Source: Thalassoroseus pseudoceratinae
GTDB lineage: Bacteria; Planctomycetota; Planctomycetia; Planctomycetales; Planctomycetaceae
Assembly: GCF_011634775.1 (NCBI RefSeq)
Contig: NZ_JAALXT010000003.1
Location: 620,001-684,000, forward strand
Length of the DNA stretch: 64,000 bases
Reading direction: 5' to 3'
The first letter of the stretch is position 1. Every line of letters begins with the position of its first letter. This document shows positions 1-8,192 of the stretch, one piece after another. The translations under genes and the position numbers were made by a program. Below the pieces are notes generated by a model, which was not told the origin of the DNA, made no database searches, and saw nothing but the letters and a program-made list of their open reading frames with translations.

Positions 1-280
1 CACTCGGAAACGGCTGTCCGAGGCATTAGTGAAATTTGGTTTTGATGTCGTTCCCAGCGAAACGAATTTCGTGTGGGCCACCCATCCTTCGCGAAGTCAC
101 GCGGAAATCTTCGAAAGTCTGAAAGCCCGCAAAATCTTGCTGAGATTCATGAAATTTCCGAATGCCTTTGGGGAATCGGCTGATGAGACCGCTGGCACGT
201 TCGATGGGCTGCGAATCACAGTCGGGACCGATGCAGAAATCGATCGCTTGATTTCGGAGCTGGAAACAATTCTTGCGTGA
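1..280 (+). CDS. hisC: Histidinol-phosphate aminotransferase, C-terminal fragment
   Basis: The reading frame is open from base 2, so this is the last 92 residues of a gene that begins outside the window. The sequence ends with a motif typical of HisC, GLRITVGTDAEIDRL, preceded by a segment (PSETNFVWA) that fits the small domain of fold-type I PLP aminotransferases. HisC transfers an amino group from glutamate to imidazole-acetol phosphate in histidine biosynthesis, in the cytoplasm. The PLP lysine lies outside the window. A related aminotransferase of the same subfamily cannot be fully excluded from the C-terminus alone. Confidence 0.8.
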   Translation, partial: TRKRLSEALVKFGFDVVPSETNFVWATHPSRSHAEIFESLKARKILLRFMKFPNAFGESADETAGTFDGLRITVGTDAEIDRLISELETILA

Positions 281-305
281 TGACAGTTAAGTTCCCGAAG
301 ACTCA

Positions 306-345
306 ACGCAAGAAAGCCCGGTTGGAACCGAAGTTCCAACCGGGC
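306..345 (-). terminator. Rho-independent terminator with UUCG tetraloop
   Basis: A perfect 13-bp stem (316-328 with 333-345) closes a four-base loop. Read on the minus strand the loop is C(UUCG)G, the classic extra-stable tetraloop, and the stem is followed by a T-rich tract (TTTCTT). It sits 75 bp past the stop of the minus-strand Cys-rich gene, so it most likely ends that transcript. On the plus strand it follows hisC but no T tract comes after it, so any effect there would be weaker. Confidence 0.8.
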
Positions 346-419
346 GAGAGAGAGTCAGACACCAGCGGCCGGTTAGAGAAACCGGAGCGAGTCTGGAGTC
401 TTCATGTCTTCAGCAGCAC

Positions 420-782
420 TTAGTCAAGCAGACCGAACAAGCAGCACTTCTTCTCAGGAGCGGCACAGGTCGGCTCGCAGACGCTGACGCAAGAAGGAGT
501 CGGTGCACAGCAGCTTGGTTCAACGTGGCAGCATTTTGGAGCAGGAGCACAGCAGCTAGGATCGGCGGTGCAAGCAGGAGCACAGGTCGCAGCAGGAGCA
601 CAGCAGGTCGGTTCAACGTGGCAGCATTTGGGTGCTGGAGCACAGCAGCTAGGCTCTTCGCAGCACATTGGAGCCGGAGCACAGCAGCTTGCTTCTTTTT
701 TACAGAAACAGTCAAACAGGCCAGCGTCAGCCGAGCTAGCGCTACACAGGATCATCGCAGCAGTAAGGGTCATCCACTTCAT
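420..782 (-). CDS. Secreted cysteine-rich repeat protein
   Basis: A 120-residue protein with an N-terminal signal peptide ([20 protein letters not shown], cleavage expected after Ala) and a mature part dominated by Cys, Pro and Ala. Units of the form [14 protein letters not shown] recur, with CC pairs spaced about every 6-10 residues. The ATG at 782 is preceded by GAGGAG about ten bases upstream; the longer open frame up to 1019 lacks both this site and a plausible leader. Function is unknown. The Cys density suggests a disulfide-rich envelope protein or a metal-binding one (inference). Similar CC-rich small exported proteins are familiar in planctomycetes, but I cannot name a family. It ends in a strong terminator. 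Confidence 0.7.
   Translation of the reverse strand: MKWMTLTAAMILCSASSADAGLFDCFCKKEASCCAPAPMCCEEPSCCAPAPKCCHVEPTCCAPAATCAPACTADPSCCAPAPKCCHVEPSCCAPTPSCVSVCEPTCAAPEKKCCLFGLLD
517..653. repeat. Two 44-bp imperfect direct repeats inside the Cys-rich gene
   Basis: Bases 517-560 and 610-653 match at about 39 of 44 positions and lie 93 bp apart, exactly 31 codons, so the reading frame is kept. They encode the repeated [13 protein letters not shown] block. This points to growth of the gene by in-frame duplication. Confidence 0.75.
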
Positions 783-1101
783 ATTGTCGCAACTCCTCGA
801 GGGGTTCTGAGTTGAACAGTCGAAACTTTGAAAGGAAACGTCGCGTTGGCGGTGTTTCCTGTGGTGAGTTTTTCGCTTCACTGTTCGATTTGTCATGGTG
901 AGCAACACACACATTATTTCGTCCAAACCGAGGTGATCTGCACAGCCAATTGCTTCAAGAATTCCGCGAATTCCCGCTCCGGTGACACAGGCGCCGGTTG
1001 TACCGGTTATGCGTTCCACCGTTGCACAACCACCCCCCTTTCGGGGTGGAGTTCTGACTTTTGGCTGGTTTTATCTCGTTGCCAACAAACATGTTATCCG
1101 T
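783..1101. other. Divergent intergenic region
   Basis: 319 bp separate the minus-strand Cys-rich gene from the plus-strand membrane-protein gene. It must hold both promoters, but I see no convincing -35/-10 pair, hairpin or RNA gene. Open frames crossing it lack start sites or family features. Confidence 0.4.
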
Positions 1102-2016
1102 ATGACTTTGCATTTGTCCCCTTTGTTGATAACACTCGCGTTGAGTTTGCTGTCTGTACCGCTGCTGAAAGCGACAACGGCGGCTCGCGGCACAACATTG
1201 ACCGGTGCGGTCGGCTGGGCCTGGGCCGCTTGGTTGGCGTGGACCTCAACCTGGATCATCGAATTCACGCGACCGTCCGCAACCATGCTCACGGAACTTG
1301 GCTGGTACGCTGCGACGCTATTATCCGTGTGCCCTGCTCTGTTCATCTTGGGGGCGAAGCGGCCGGGATCGCGGGTCTGGACGGTGTTCGTCGTAGTTCC
1401 GTTCTTACTCGTCTTTACCTGGCCAATCCTGGCGGACTGGGTTCGCGACTCCACATTGCGTTCGTTTCAGTTGGAACTGCCAATGCGACTCGGGTACGCG
1501 TTGGTCTTGGTGATGGGATTCGGAAATTACGTGGGAACCCGCTGGACGATTCCGGCAATCGTGATTGGAATTGCCTGTGGTTGGGTGATGTGGACCTTTG
1601 ACGGCCGTGCTTTCGAGGCGGGAATCGATAACGTATCGCCAATTCGCACAGTTCCGGTCTGCCTCTTATGTATTGCCGGTCTACTGATTTGGGGAATCAG
1701 CCGTCAACCGAATGTGCCGAAATCCGGACTTGATCGATTTTGGGAGTCATACCGAAACGCCTTTGGTGTGGTCTGGGCCGTTCGATTTATGGAGCGAGTG
1801 AATGCGATGGCGGAAAAAGAACAGTGGGTCGCCCGCTGGGAATTGGATCGCATTGTCTGGCAGGAGGCGACAGCAGAAGAACGCGAAGAGACTGCTCAGA
1901 AAATGGAGGCAACGGTCCGTTGGCTCGGTCGCCGGTTCGCGAACCCCGAATGGATCGACCGTCAACTTCAAACCGTTGAGACCACGGTTCCATCAACTGA
2001 TTCCGCTGCGAGTTGA
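1102..2016 (+). CDS. Polytopic membrane protein of unknown function
   Basis: 304 residues from the ATG at 1102. The first two thirds hold about six or seven hydrophobic segments (LLITLALSLLSVPLL at the start, VFVVVPFLLVFTWPILA in the middle). The C-terminal 100 residues are hydrophilic and charged, with a likely amphipathic or coiled stretch rich in Glu and Arg, probably cytoplasmic. No catalytic motif or known family was recognised. An upstream extension to 982 is open but would put 40 poorly hydrophobic residues before the first membrane segment, so the later ATG is preferred. Confidence 0.65.
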   Translation: MTLHLSPLLITLALSLLSVPLLKATTAARGTTLTGAVGWAWAAWLAWTSTWIIEFTRPSATMLTELGWYAATLLSVCPALFILGAKRPGSRVWTVFVVVPFLLVFTWPILADWVRDSTLRSFQLELPMRLGYALVLVMGFGNYVGTRWTIPAIVIGIACGWVMWTFDGRAFEAGIDNVSPIRTVPVCLLCIAGLLIWGISRQPNVPKSGLDRFWESYRNAFGVVWAVRFMERVNAMAEKEQWVARWELDRIVWQEATAEEREETAQKMEATVRWLGRRFANPEWIDRQLQTVETTVPSTDSAAS

Positions 2017-2082
2017 AGGAATCACCCGGGATGGATAAAACGGTACCACGCTCTAACCATTCCTCCCAACGATGATGGTGGC

Positions 2083-3159
2083 ATGTCGGATTCCGAGATT
2101 AATCTGTTCAGTGATACCGTAACCCGCCCCACGCCGGAGATGTATCAGGCGATTGTATCGGCTCCCGTGGGTGATGATATGTCGGGGGATGACCCGACGA
2201 CTAACGCCCTCGAAGCGGAGATGGCGAAACTTCTCGGGAAAGAGGCGGCCGTTTTTGCCTGCACCGCGACCCAGGCGAATCAAATGGCGATTCGCGTGCA
2301 TTGCCGATCAGGCGACGAGTTACTGATCCATCCGACCGGCCATATCTCCAACTATGAGGCAGGGGGGCCGGCGGCGTTGTCCGGTGTGAGTTGTCGGTCT
2401 ATTCCTGGTCCGCATGGCATGCCTGACTTGGACGAACTGAAAGCCTGTGTGCGGCCAATCGACCAGCATTTCACGCCGACGCGTTTGCTGTGCGTCGAGA
2501 ACACCACAAATCTCGGGGGCGGACGTGTTTGGCCGTTGGATCGGCTGCAGGCCGTGACCGAATGGGCCAGAGGGCAAGCATTCAAAACGCACATGGACGG
2601 TGCACGATTCTTCAATGCAGTCGTCGCGCTCGGTTGCGATCCCGCTGAGGTTGCTCAGTATGTTGACACAGTCACCGTTTGTTTCTCCAAGGGGCTCGGT
2701 TGCCCGATGGGGGCGATCTTAGCCGGGACCGAAGCGGAAATTCGGGAAGCGAGACGCTACCGAAAACTGTTTGGCGGAGCCCTTCGGCAATCCGGTGTGG
2801 TGGCGGCCGCGGCGCGTTATGCGTTGCAATCTCACGTCGAACGTCTCGCGGATGACCATTCCAACGCACGGTTCTTAGCCGAGCGGCTTGCGAAGATCGA
2901 TGGTATCCAAGTTGATGTCGATGCGATCGAGACCAATCTCGTCTTTTTCGAGATCGATCCGGAAATCGGAACGGCCGCGCAGATGTCGGCAGAACTGCAT
3001 CGACGTGGATTGCGAATCGGTGCGTTGGGGGCATACCGTCTCCGTGCGGTCACCCACTTGGACGTCACTCGCGAGGATATGTCGCAGGCCGCCGAGATTG
3101 TCCAAACCGCAGTCCGAGAAGGACTTTCGGCGGACATTACACCAGCTGTTCAGTATTGA
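2083..3159 (+). CDS. ltaE: Low-specificity L-threonine aldolase
   Basis: A 358-residue fold-type I PLP enzyme that cleaves L-threonine or L-allo-threonine to glycine and acetaldehyde. The N-terminus shows the family opening NLFSDTVTRPTPEM and the GDDxxGDDPTTNALE block. The mid region has CVENTTNLGGG and THMDGARFFNA, and the PLP lysine is in VTVCFSKGLGCPMGA at about residue 205. The length is normal for the family. It stands alone, in the same direction as the membrane-protein gene 66 bp upstream. Closely related beta-eliminating lyases are the main alternative, but the SKGLGCP signature favours threonine aldolase. Confidence 0.9.
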   Translation: MSDSEINLFSDTVTRPTPEMYQAIVSAPVGDDMSGDDPTTNALEAEMAKLLGKEAAVFACTATQANQMAIRVHCRSGDELLIHPTGHISNYEAGGPAALSGVSCRSIPGPHGMPDLDELKACVRPIDQHFTPTRLLCVENTTNLGGGRVWPLDRLQAVTEWARGQAFKTHMDGARFFNAVVALGCDPAEVAQYVDTVTVCFSKGLGCPMGAILAGTEAEIREARRYRKLFGGALRQSGVVAAAARYALQSHVERLADDHSNARFLAERLAKIDGIQVDVDAIETNLVFFEIDPEIGTAAQMSAELHRRGLRIGALGAYRLRAVTHLDVTREDMSQAAEIVQTAVREGLSADITPAVQY

Positions 3160-3442
3160 AACCCGATGGTTTTCAAAATCCGACTGGCGCACCTGTGGTC
3201 GAAACGCCGATACCACTATTGCACGTCCAAGGAACCGTTGGGACGCTGCTCGACCGGTTTTCTCCGCGACATGATCGTTGCAGACCCGGTTACCCGCCGA
3301 AGCGGAGTCTCTCATGTCCCAACGAAACCCCCGGTTGAACCGGATCCCCCAATTGCGGTACAATTCCCAAGCGTCGATGTCCCGACATCACTCGGAGAGC
3401 GACGCCGGTCGGTTGAATCCTCGCAATTCTGGGAGTGCTGAT

Positions 3443-3742
3443 ATGGATGTCCGAGGCACTGGGTCCTCCCCCATTGTACGCCCCGTGAATATGCCCAAAC
3501 CAACCCCCACTGACGCCACGTCTGCAGATGCCTCCTCAGCGAAGGAGACTCCGCCTGCAGATGGGGATCGCATTGAGATTTCATCCGAAGCTGCTGGTAA
3601 GTCGTCCTCTGAGAAGAGTTTGCGTCAACAGCGTCTTGATGCCATCAAGGCAGCGATTGACGATGGAACCTATGAAACGCCAGACAAGTTAGAGGCCGCT
3701 CTCGGCATGATGTTCGGTGAACTCGGTCTTGATGACGATTGA
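3443..3742 (+). CDS. flgM: FlgM-type anti-sigma factor
   Basis: 99 residues from the ATG at 3443, which has GGAG eight bases upstream; the longer open frame from 3278 is not supported. The N-terminus is a disordered Pro/Thr/Ser-rich linker. The C-terminal part, RIEISSEAAG followed by QRLDAIKAAIDDGTYETP and a leucine-rich helix, matches the sigma-28-binding part of FlgM. FlgM holds the flagellar sigma factor inactive until it is exported through the hook-basal body. No flagellar genes are nearby, so the gene is an isolated regulator here. A terminator follows directly. Confidence 0.65.
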   Translation: MDVRGTGSSPIVRPVNMPKPTPTDATSADASSAKETPPADGDRIEISSEAAGKSSSEKSLRQQRLDAIKAAIDDGTYETPDKLEAALGMMFGELGLDDD

Positions 3743-3749
3743 GAAACAG

Positions 3750-3778
3750 AAAAACTCGCTTTCAAATTTGAGTTTTTT
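3750..3778 (+). terminator. Rho-independent terminator after flgM
   Basis: An A/T-rich 8-bp stem, AAAAACTC (3750-3757) pairing with GAGTTTTT (3770-3777), leads into a run of T. It begins 8 bp after the flgM stop codon. Confidence 0.6.
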
Positions 3779-3933
3779 GCCCGGGGCGCCATAATAACTT
3801 GTAACGATTCAAAGTTGCTGGAGTTGACCTCGGCGATTCGCTCTCGATGGTCGCTTCTCGGAAATCTGAATGTCTGATCGACATTTCCCACACAGTTTTT
3901 GTAAAAGACGTTCCGACGAAAAAGGCTGGATGA

Positions 3934-4428
3934 GTGAGTGAATTGCCAACCGTCCCTGTGGCGGTTTCTCCAATCGACAAATTCCGTGAGTATTTGGCCA
4001 CCCAGGGCATGCGACTCACGCACGAACGCTCCGTGATCGTGGAAGATGTGTTCTCGCAGCACGAACACTTCGATACCGACCAGATCGTCGAGCGACTGAC
4101 ACCTGGAAACACGGGACGGCGTGTGAGTCGTGCGAGTGTCTATCGGACGGTCGGTCTGCTTGAGGAGGCCGGTCTCATTCGGAAGGTCGCGCGGAACAAT
4201 GAACGCGACGTCTACGAGCACGATTACGGCTATCCTCGACACGATCATTTCATCTGCGATCGCTGCGACACGCTGATCGAGTTCGAGAACGACCGCGTGG
4301 CCAAATTGATTGAGGAGTTGGCTCAAGAAACGAATTTTCGGATGACCGGTCATCGACTCGAAGTCTACGGTATTTGCGAAGAGTGCTCGCGGCCTCGCAA
4401 ACGCAATCCGAAACTCGATCTCTTGTAA
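3934..4428 (+). CDS. Fur-family metal-responsive repressor
   Basis: 164 residues, starting at GTG 3934; an in-frame stop lies immediately upstream and the next Met is inside the first helix. The winged helix includes MRLTHERSVI and RVSRASVYRTVGLLEEAGLI, the Fur recognition region. The metal and dimerisation domain has HDHFICDRCDTLIEFEND followed by a second pair, CEEC, near the C-terminus, fitting a structural zinc Cys4 site. Fur, Zur, PerR and Mur share this layout, and the sequence does not settle which metal is sensed. The role is metal-dependent repression of uptake or stress genes by binding an operator as a dimer. Confidence 0.85.
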   Translation: MSELPTVPVAVSPIDKFREYLATQGMRLTHERSVIVEDVFSQHEHFDTDQIVERLTPGNTGRRVSRASVYRTVGLLEEAGLIRKVARNNERDVYEHDYGYPRHDHFICDRCDTLIEFENDRVAKLIEELAQETNFRMTGHRLEVYGICEECSRPRKRNPKLDLL

Positions 4429-4438
4429 TTGGCGTGAT

Positions 4439-5359
4439 CTAACGCCGTTTCGTCTGCTCGAATGGCATTGCGCGAAACGCTCTGACGACGGCCAATAACA
4501 CGCAGAACGCCCCCATGGCTACGCTTGTCAAAATGGCGAGGCTAATCCAGTCGCCGAAGGTGTTGCGGAGCGGCGTCCACATCCATCGCCAGGAAAATAG
4601 CACGGCGATCGCTGCGGCGGCCAAATAGGGGCCGAAACCGACGAAACTTCGGCCGGACACAATTCCCAAGACTACGGCGACGGCCAAGCCGGCGAGTGGT
4701 GCAATCGCGAACGTGAACAGCACGGCTTGCCAACCGATGAAGCTGCCGATCATTGCCATAAGTGTCACGTCCCCGAAGCCGAGTGCTTCGCGACCAAGAA
4801 TGACGCGTGCGATCCATCGGGTCACGGCGACGATCATGCCGCCGGCAAGCAGGCCAGTGAGGCTCCATGCCAGCCCATGCCAATGTGGATGGAGGGTAAT
4901 CCACTCCGGCACATACGCACCACGATAACCAAGAATCGCCATATTCCAATCGATCCATAGCGGAACCAATTCGAGTGCCCCGCTCACGGTCGATGCTGCG
5001 ACACCGATGATCATGCCCGGTATCGTGATCGCATCGGGAATCACGTAATCACGGAGGTCTGTGACCACCGCCGTCATCAAGAGCGTGATCAGGACCAAGT
5101 GAAACCCGAGTCGAACATATTCTCCTGTTTGACTCAGACTCACCGACTCAATTTCTTGGCAGCGAGCAGCGAGCGTTGCCCAGGTGAGTCCGGCAAAGAA
5201 TCCGGCGGTGATCAATGGGACAAGGATCGTCATTACGAGCGATGACGAACGTGACTCGGATTCCTCGGGCGTTAACCGCCGTCCCCACCAAAGAGCGGCC
5301 GATCCGGCAGGAATGCCGCTGGCGGTGGCAATCGCGATTGGTAGCGTGAAATCCGTCAT
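4439..5359 (-). CDS. Prepilin peptidase-like membrane protease (A24 family)
   Basis: 306 residues with about eight hydrophobic segments. The two aspartates of the aspartic prepilin peptidases are present: TDLRDYVIPD at about residue 98-107 and GFGDVTLMAMIG (GxGD motif) at about residue 194. The N-terminal methylase domain with paired CxxC motifs found in PilD is missing, so this is a shortened form that may cleave but perhaps not methylate. It would cut type IV pilin-like leaders at the inner membrane; the pilin-like protein at 60992 is a possible substrate (inference). It converges on the Fur gene with 10 bp between stops. Confidence 0.8.
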   Translation of the reverse strand: MTDFTLPIAIATASGIPAGSAALWWGRRLTPEESESRSSSLVMTILVPLITAGFFAGLTWATLAARCQEIESVSLSQTGEYVRLGFHLVLITLLMTAVVTDLRDYVIPDAITIPGMIIGVAASTVSGALELVPLWIDWNMAILGYRGAYVPEWITLHPHWHGLAWSLTGLLAGGMIVAVTRWIARVILGREALGFGDVTLMAMIGSFIGWQAVLFTFAIAPLAGLAVAVVLGIVSGRSFVGFGPYLAAAAIAVLFSWRWMWTPLRNTFGDWISLAILTSVAMGAFCVLLAVVRAFRAMPFEQTKRR

Positions 5360-5412
5360 TAGCTCGGTCTCGGCTTGTAGGAATGGTCGGCTGGGAGAAA
5401 TCAGGTGTCGGG

Positions 5413-5429
5413 CGGCACGCTCGTTGCTT
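5413..5429 (+). promoter_or_regulatory. Sigma-54 (-24/-12) promoter of the amt operon
   Basis: CGGCACGCTCGTTGCTT matches the sigma-54 consensus TGGCACG-N4-TTGCW at all but the first base, with the GG and GC elements 12 bases apart as required. It lies between divergent genes, about 126 bp before the amt start, leaving a leader of about 115 nt. Sigma-54 control of ammonium transporter and PII genes is well established in other bacteria, which supports the call. The activator site, an NtrC-type enhancer, was not located. Confidence 0.75.
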
Positions 5430-5554
5430 AGTCAGGCATCAGATGATTCCCGCAACGGTCCGTTTGCAGAAGGATCGAGTGTCGGGTATCGTCCAGAACC
5501 ATCTCAAACAACCATCTCTAACTTGCTTCCACTGAACGCGCTCAAGGAGAAGCT

Positions 5555-7000
5555 GTGAATCGAACCATTCGTTGGCTGTCGTTATCCCTCATCATTTGCG
5601 GTGTTTCCGCGTCAACTATGTTTGCTCAAGAGTCGAACGGTAATGTCGATGCCGAGTCAACACAAGCAAAATCGGAAATAACAGCCGAGCCTGAAACATC
5701 ATCGGAGTCCGAAAGTCCGAAGCAACGTGCGGACGGATTCGATGGTGCGGACACCGCGTGGATGCTTATTTGTTCGGCACTGGTGCTTATGATGACAGCA
5801 CCTGGCCTGGCATTGTTTTATGGCGGACTGGTTCGCAAGAAAAATATCTTGGGAGTGATGATGCAATGCATCTTCCTGATGGGAACGATGTCAATTGTGT
5901 GGGCACTCTGGGGATACAGCCTCGCATTTGGTGGTCATTTGTTGGGTGGTTTCGTCGGTGACGGCACTTATCTGCTGATGAACAACGTCTTGCCTTACTA
6001 CGACTCCGTCGCGGGTGAAGCGGTGTATCCGATGACGGGGTCCATCCCGACCATGGTCAACATGGTGTTCCAGATGATGTTTTTCATCATTACGCCATGC
6101 CTGATTTGCGGGGCATTCGCCGAACGCATGAAGTTCAGTGCAATGGTTGTGTTTTCGATTCTCTGGGGCACGTTCGTTTATTGCCCGATTGCCCATTGGG
6201 TATGGGGCGGTGGCTATTTCAGTGCTGGTGAACCGATGCACGCGTTTGATTTCGCAGGCGGCACAGTTGTGCACATTAGCTCCGGGGTATCGGCATTGCT
6301 GTGTGCGGTCATTATCGGCAAGCGGTTGGGGTTCAATCAGGAACCGATGCCACCGCACAATCTGACGTACACCTGTATTGGGGCTACGATGCTGTGGATT
6401 GGATGGTTTGGCTTCAATGCCGGTAGTGCAGTGGAGGCCAACGTGCTCGCAGCGAATGCATTCGTGGCGACTCACATGGCAGCGGCAGCCGGGGTGATCG
6501 CCTGGGCCGGGGCCGAATGGTACTTCCGAGGCAAGCCGAGTATTCTCGGAGCCTGCTCAGGAGCTGTCGCAGGGTTGGTCTGTATTACACCCGCCAGCGG
6601 CACTGTCACGCCATTGGCAGCCATTGCTCTGGGCTTAATTGCTGGCCTGGCCTGTTTTTGGGCATGCACTTCGCTTAAGACAAAATTTGGCTATGATGAC
6701 TCATTGGACGCCTTTGGCGTGCATGGAGTTGGTGGAACGGTCGGTGCCATCTTGACCGGCGTTTTTGCGACGCGAGCCGTCACCGGAGACAATCATCCGA
6801 TTGGTCTGCTGGAAGGCAATGCGGGACAGATGGGACCACAGTTGATTAGCATTGTCGCGGCTGCGGGAATCGCGTTGATCGGCACGTTCATCCTTCTCAA
6901 GGTCATTGATGCCACAATTGGTCTGCGAGTCACGCAGCAAGACGAAATGCAGGGCTTGGATCTTAGTCAACATGGGGAGGAAGGTTACATCTTTCTTTAA
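5555..7000 (+). CDS. amt: Ammonium transporter
   Basis: 481 residues from GTG 5555, with AAGGAGA just upstream. A signal peptide (about residues 1-25, ending MFAQ) and a Ser/Glu-rich linker precede the Amt domain, an arrangement typical of Amt proteins with an exported N-terminus. The twin histidines of the conduction pore are both present, in FAGGTVVHISSG (about residue 239) and DAFGVHGVGGT (about residue 389). Amt trimers conduct ammonium across the inner membrane and are blocked by PII proteins. Two PII genes and glnD follow in the same direction, behind a sigma-54 promoter. Confidence 0.95.
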   Translation: MNRTIRWLSLSLIICGVSASTMFAQESNGNVDAESTQAKSEITAEPETSSESESPKQRADGFDGADTAWMLICSALVLMMTAPGLALFYGGLVRKKNILGVMMQCIFLMGTMSIVWALWGYSLAFGGHLLGGFVGDGTYLLMNNVLPYYDSVAGEAVYPMTGSIPTMVNMVFQMMFFIITPCLICGAFAERMKFSAMVVFSILWGTFVYCPIAHWVWGGGYFSAGEPMHAFDFAGGTVVHISSGVSALLCAVIIGKRLGFNQEPMPPHNLTYTCIGATMLWIGWFGFNAGSAVEANVLAANAFVATHMAAAAGVIAWAGAEWYFRGKPSILGACSGAVAGLVCITPASGTVTPLAAIALGLIAGLACFWACTSLKTKFGYDDSLDAFGVHGVGGTVGAILTGVFATRAVTGDNHPIGLLEGNAGQMGPQLISIVAAAGIALIGTFILLKVIDATIGLRVTQQDEMQGLDLSQHGEEGYIFL

Positions 7001-7105
7001 TCGACAGTTGATGAAGACCATCCGATTTGGGAACAGTCATGGCAGGTCGATTGCTCGAGAGGATCGATTGATCAGAGTTCGTCGGCCTGGCATGATTACG
7101 GATAA

Positions 7106-7531
<426 letters not shown>

Positions 7532-7556
7532 GTTCTGCCGAGCTTTTCGGCTTTGA

Positions 7557-7982
<426 letters not shown>

Positions 7983-8094
7983 TTTCCCACCGGAAACGAC
8001 GAGCAAGAATCGACTGCCGAGACCGACTTCGTGTCGAATTCGTCAGATGCTCGTGTGGTGAATGGGCTGAGATTGCAAGAAGTTCTCCAACCTT

Positions 8095-8122
8095 CCGGTC
8101 CCTTTCGGGCCGGTTTTTTTTT
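8095..8122 (+). terminator. Rho-independent terminator after the PII pair
   Basis: Stem CCGGTCC (8095-8101) pairs with GGGCCGG (8107-8113), with one G-U pair, and is followed by nine T. It separates the amt-PII unit from glnD, so glnD is probably transcribed from its own promoter in 8123-8192. Confidence 0.9.
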
Positions 8123-8192
8123 GCTCAGACCACGGGGTGGGTTCTAAAATCCTAAACTGTCAGTCGAGTTGCTCGAATTGGAAAGGCGATAG

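Noticed and set aside
517-653. Direct repeats considered as a CRISPR-like array
   Set aside because: Only two units, imperfect, and in frame inside a coding gene.
828-1601. Plus-strand open frame overlapping the membrane-protein gene
   Set aside because: Different frame from the membrane protein, Cys/His-rich in a way typical of out-of-frame reading, no start site.
7537-7555. Hairpin after the first PII gene considered as a terminator
   Set aside because: The stem is only five pairs and the T run is short; at most a weak attenuator.
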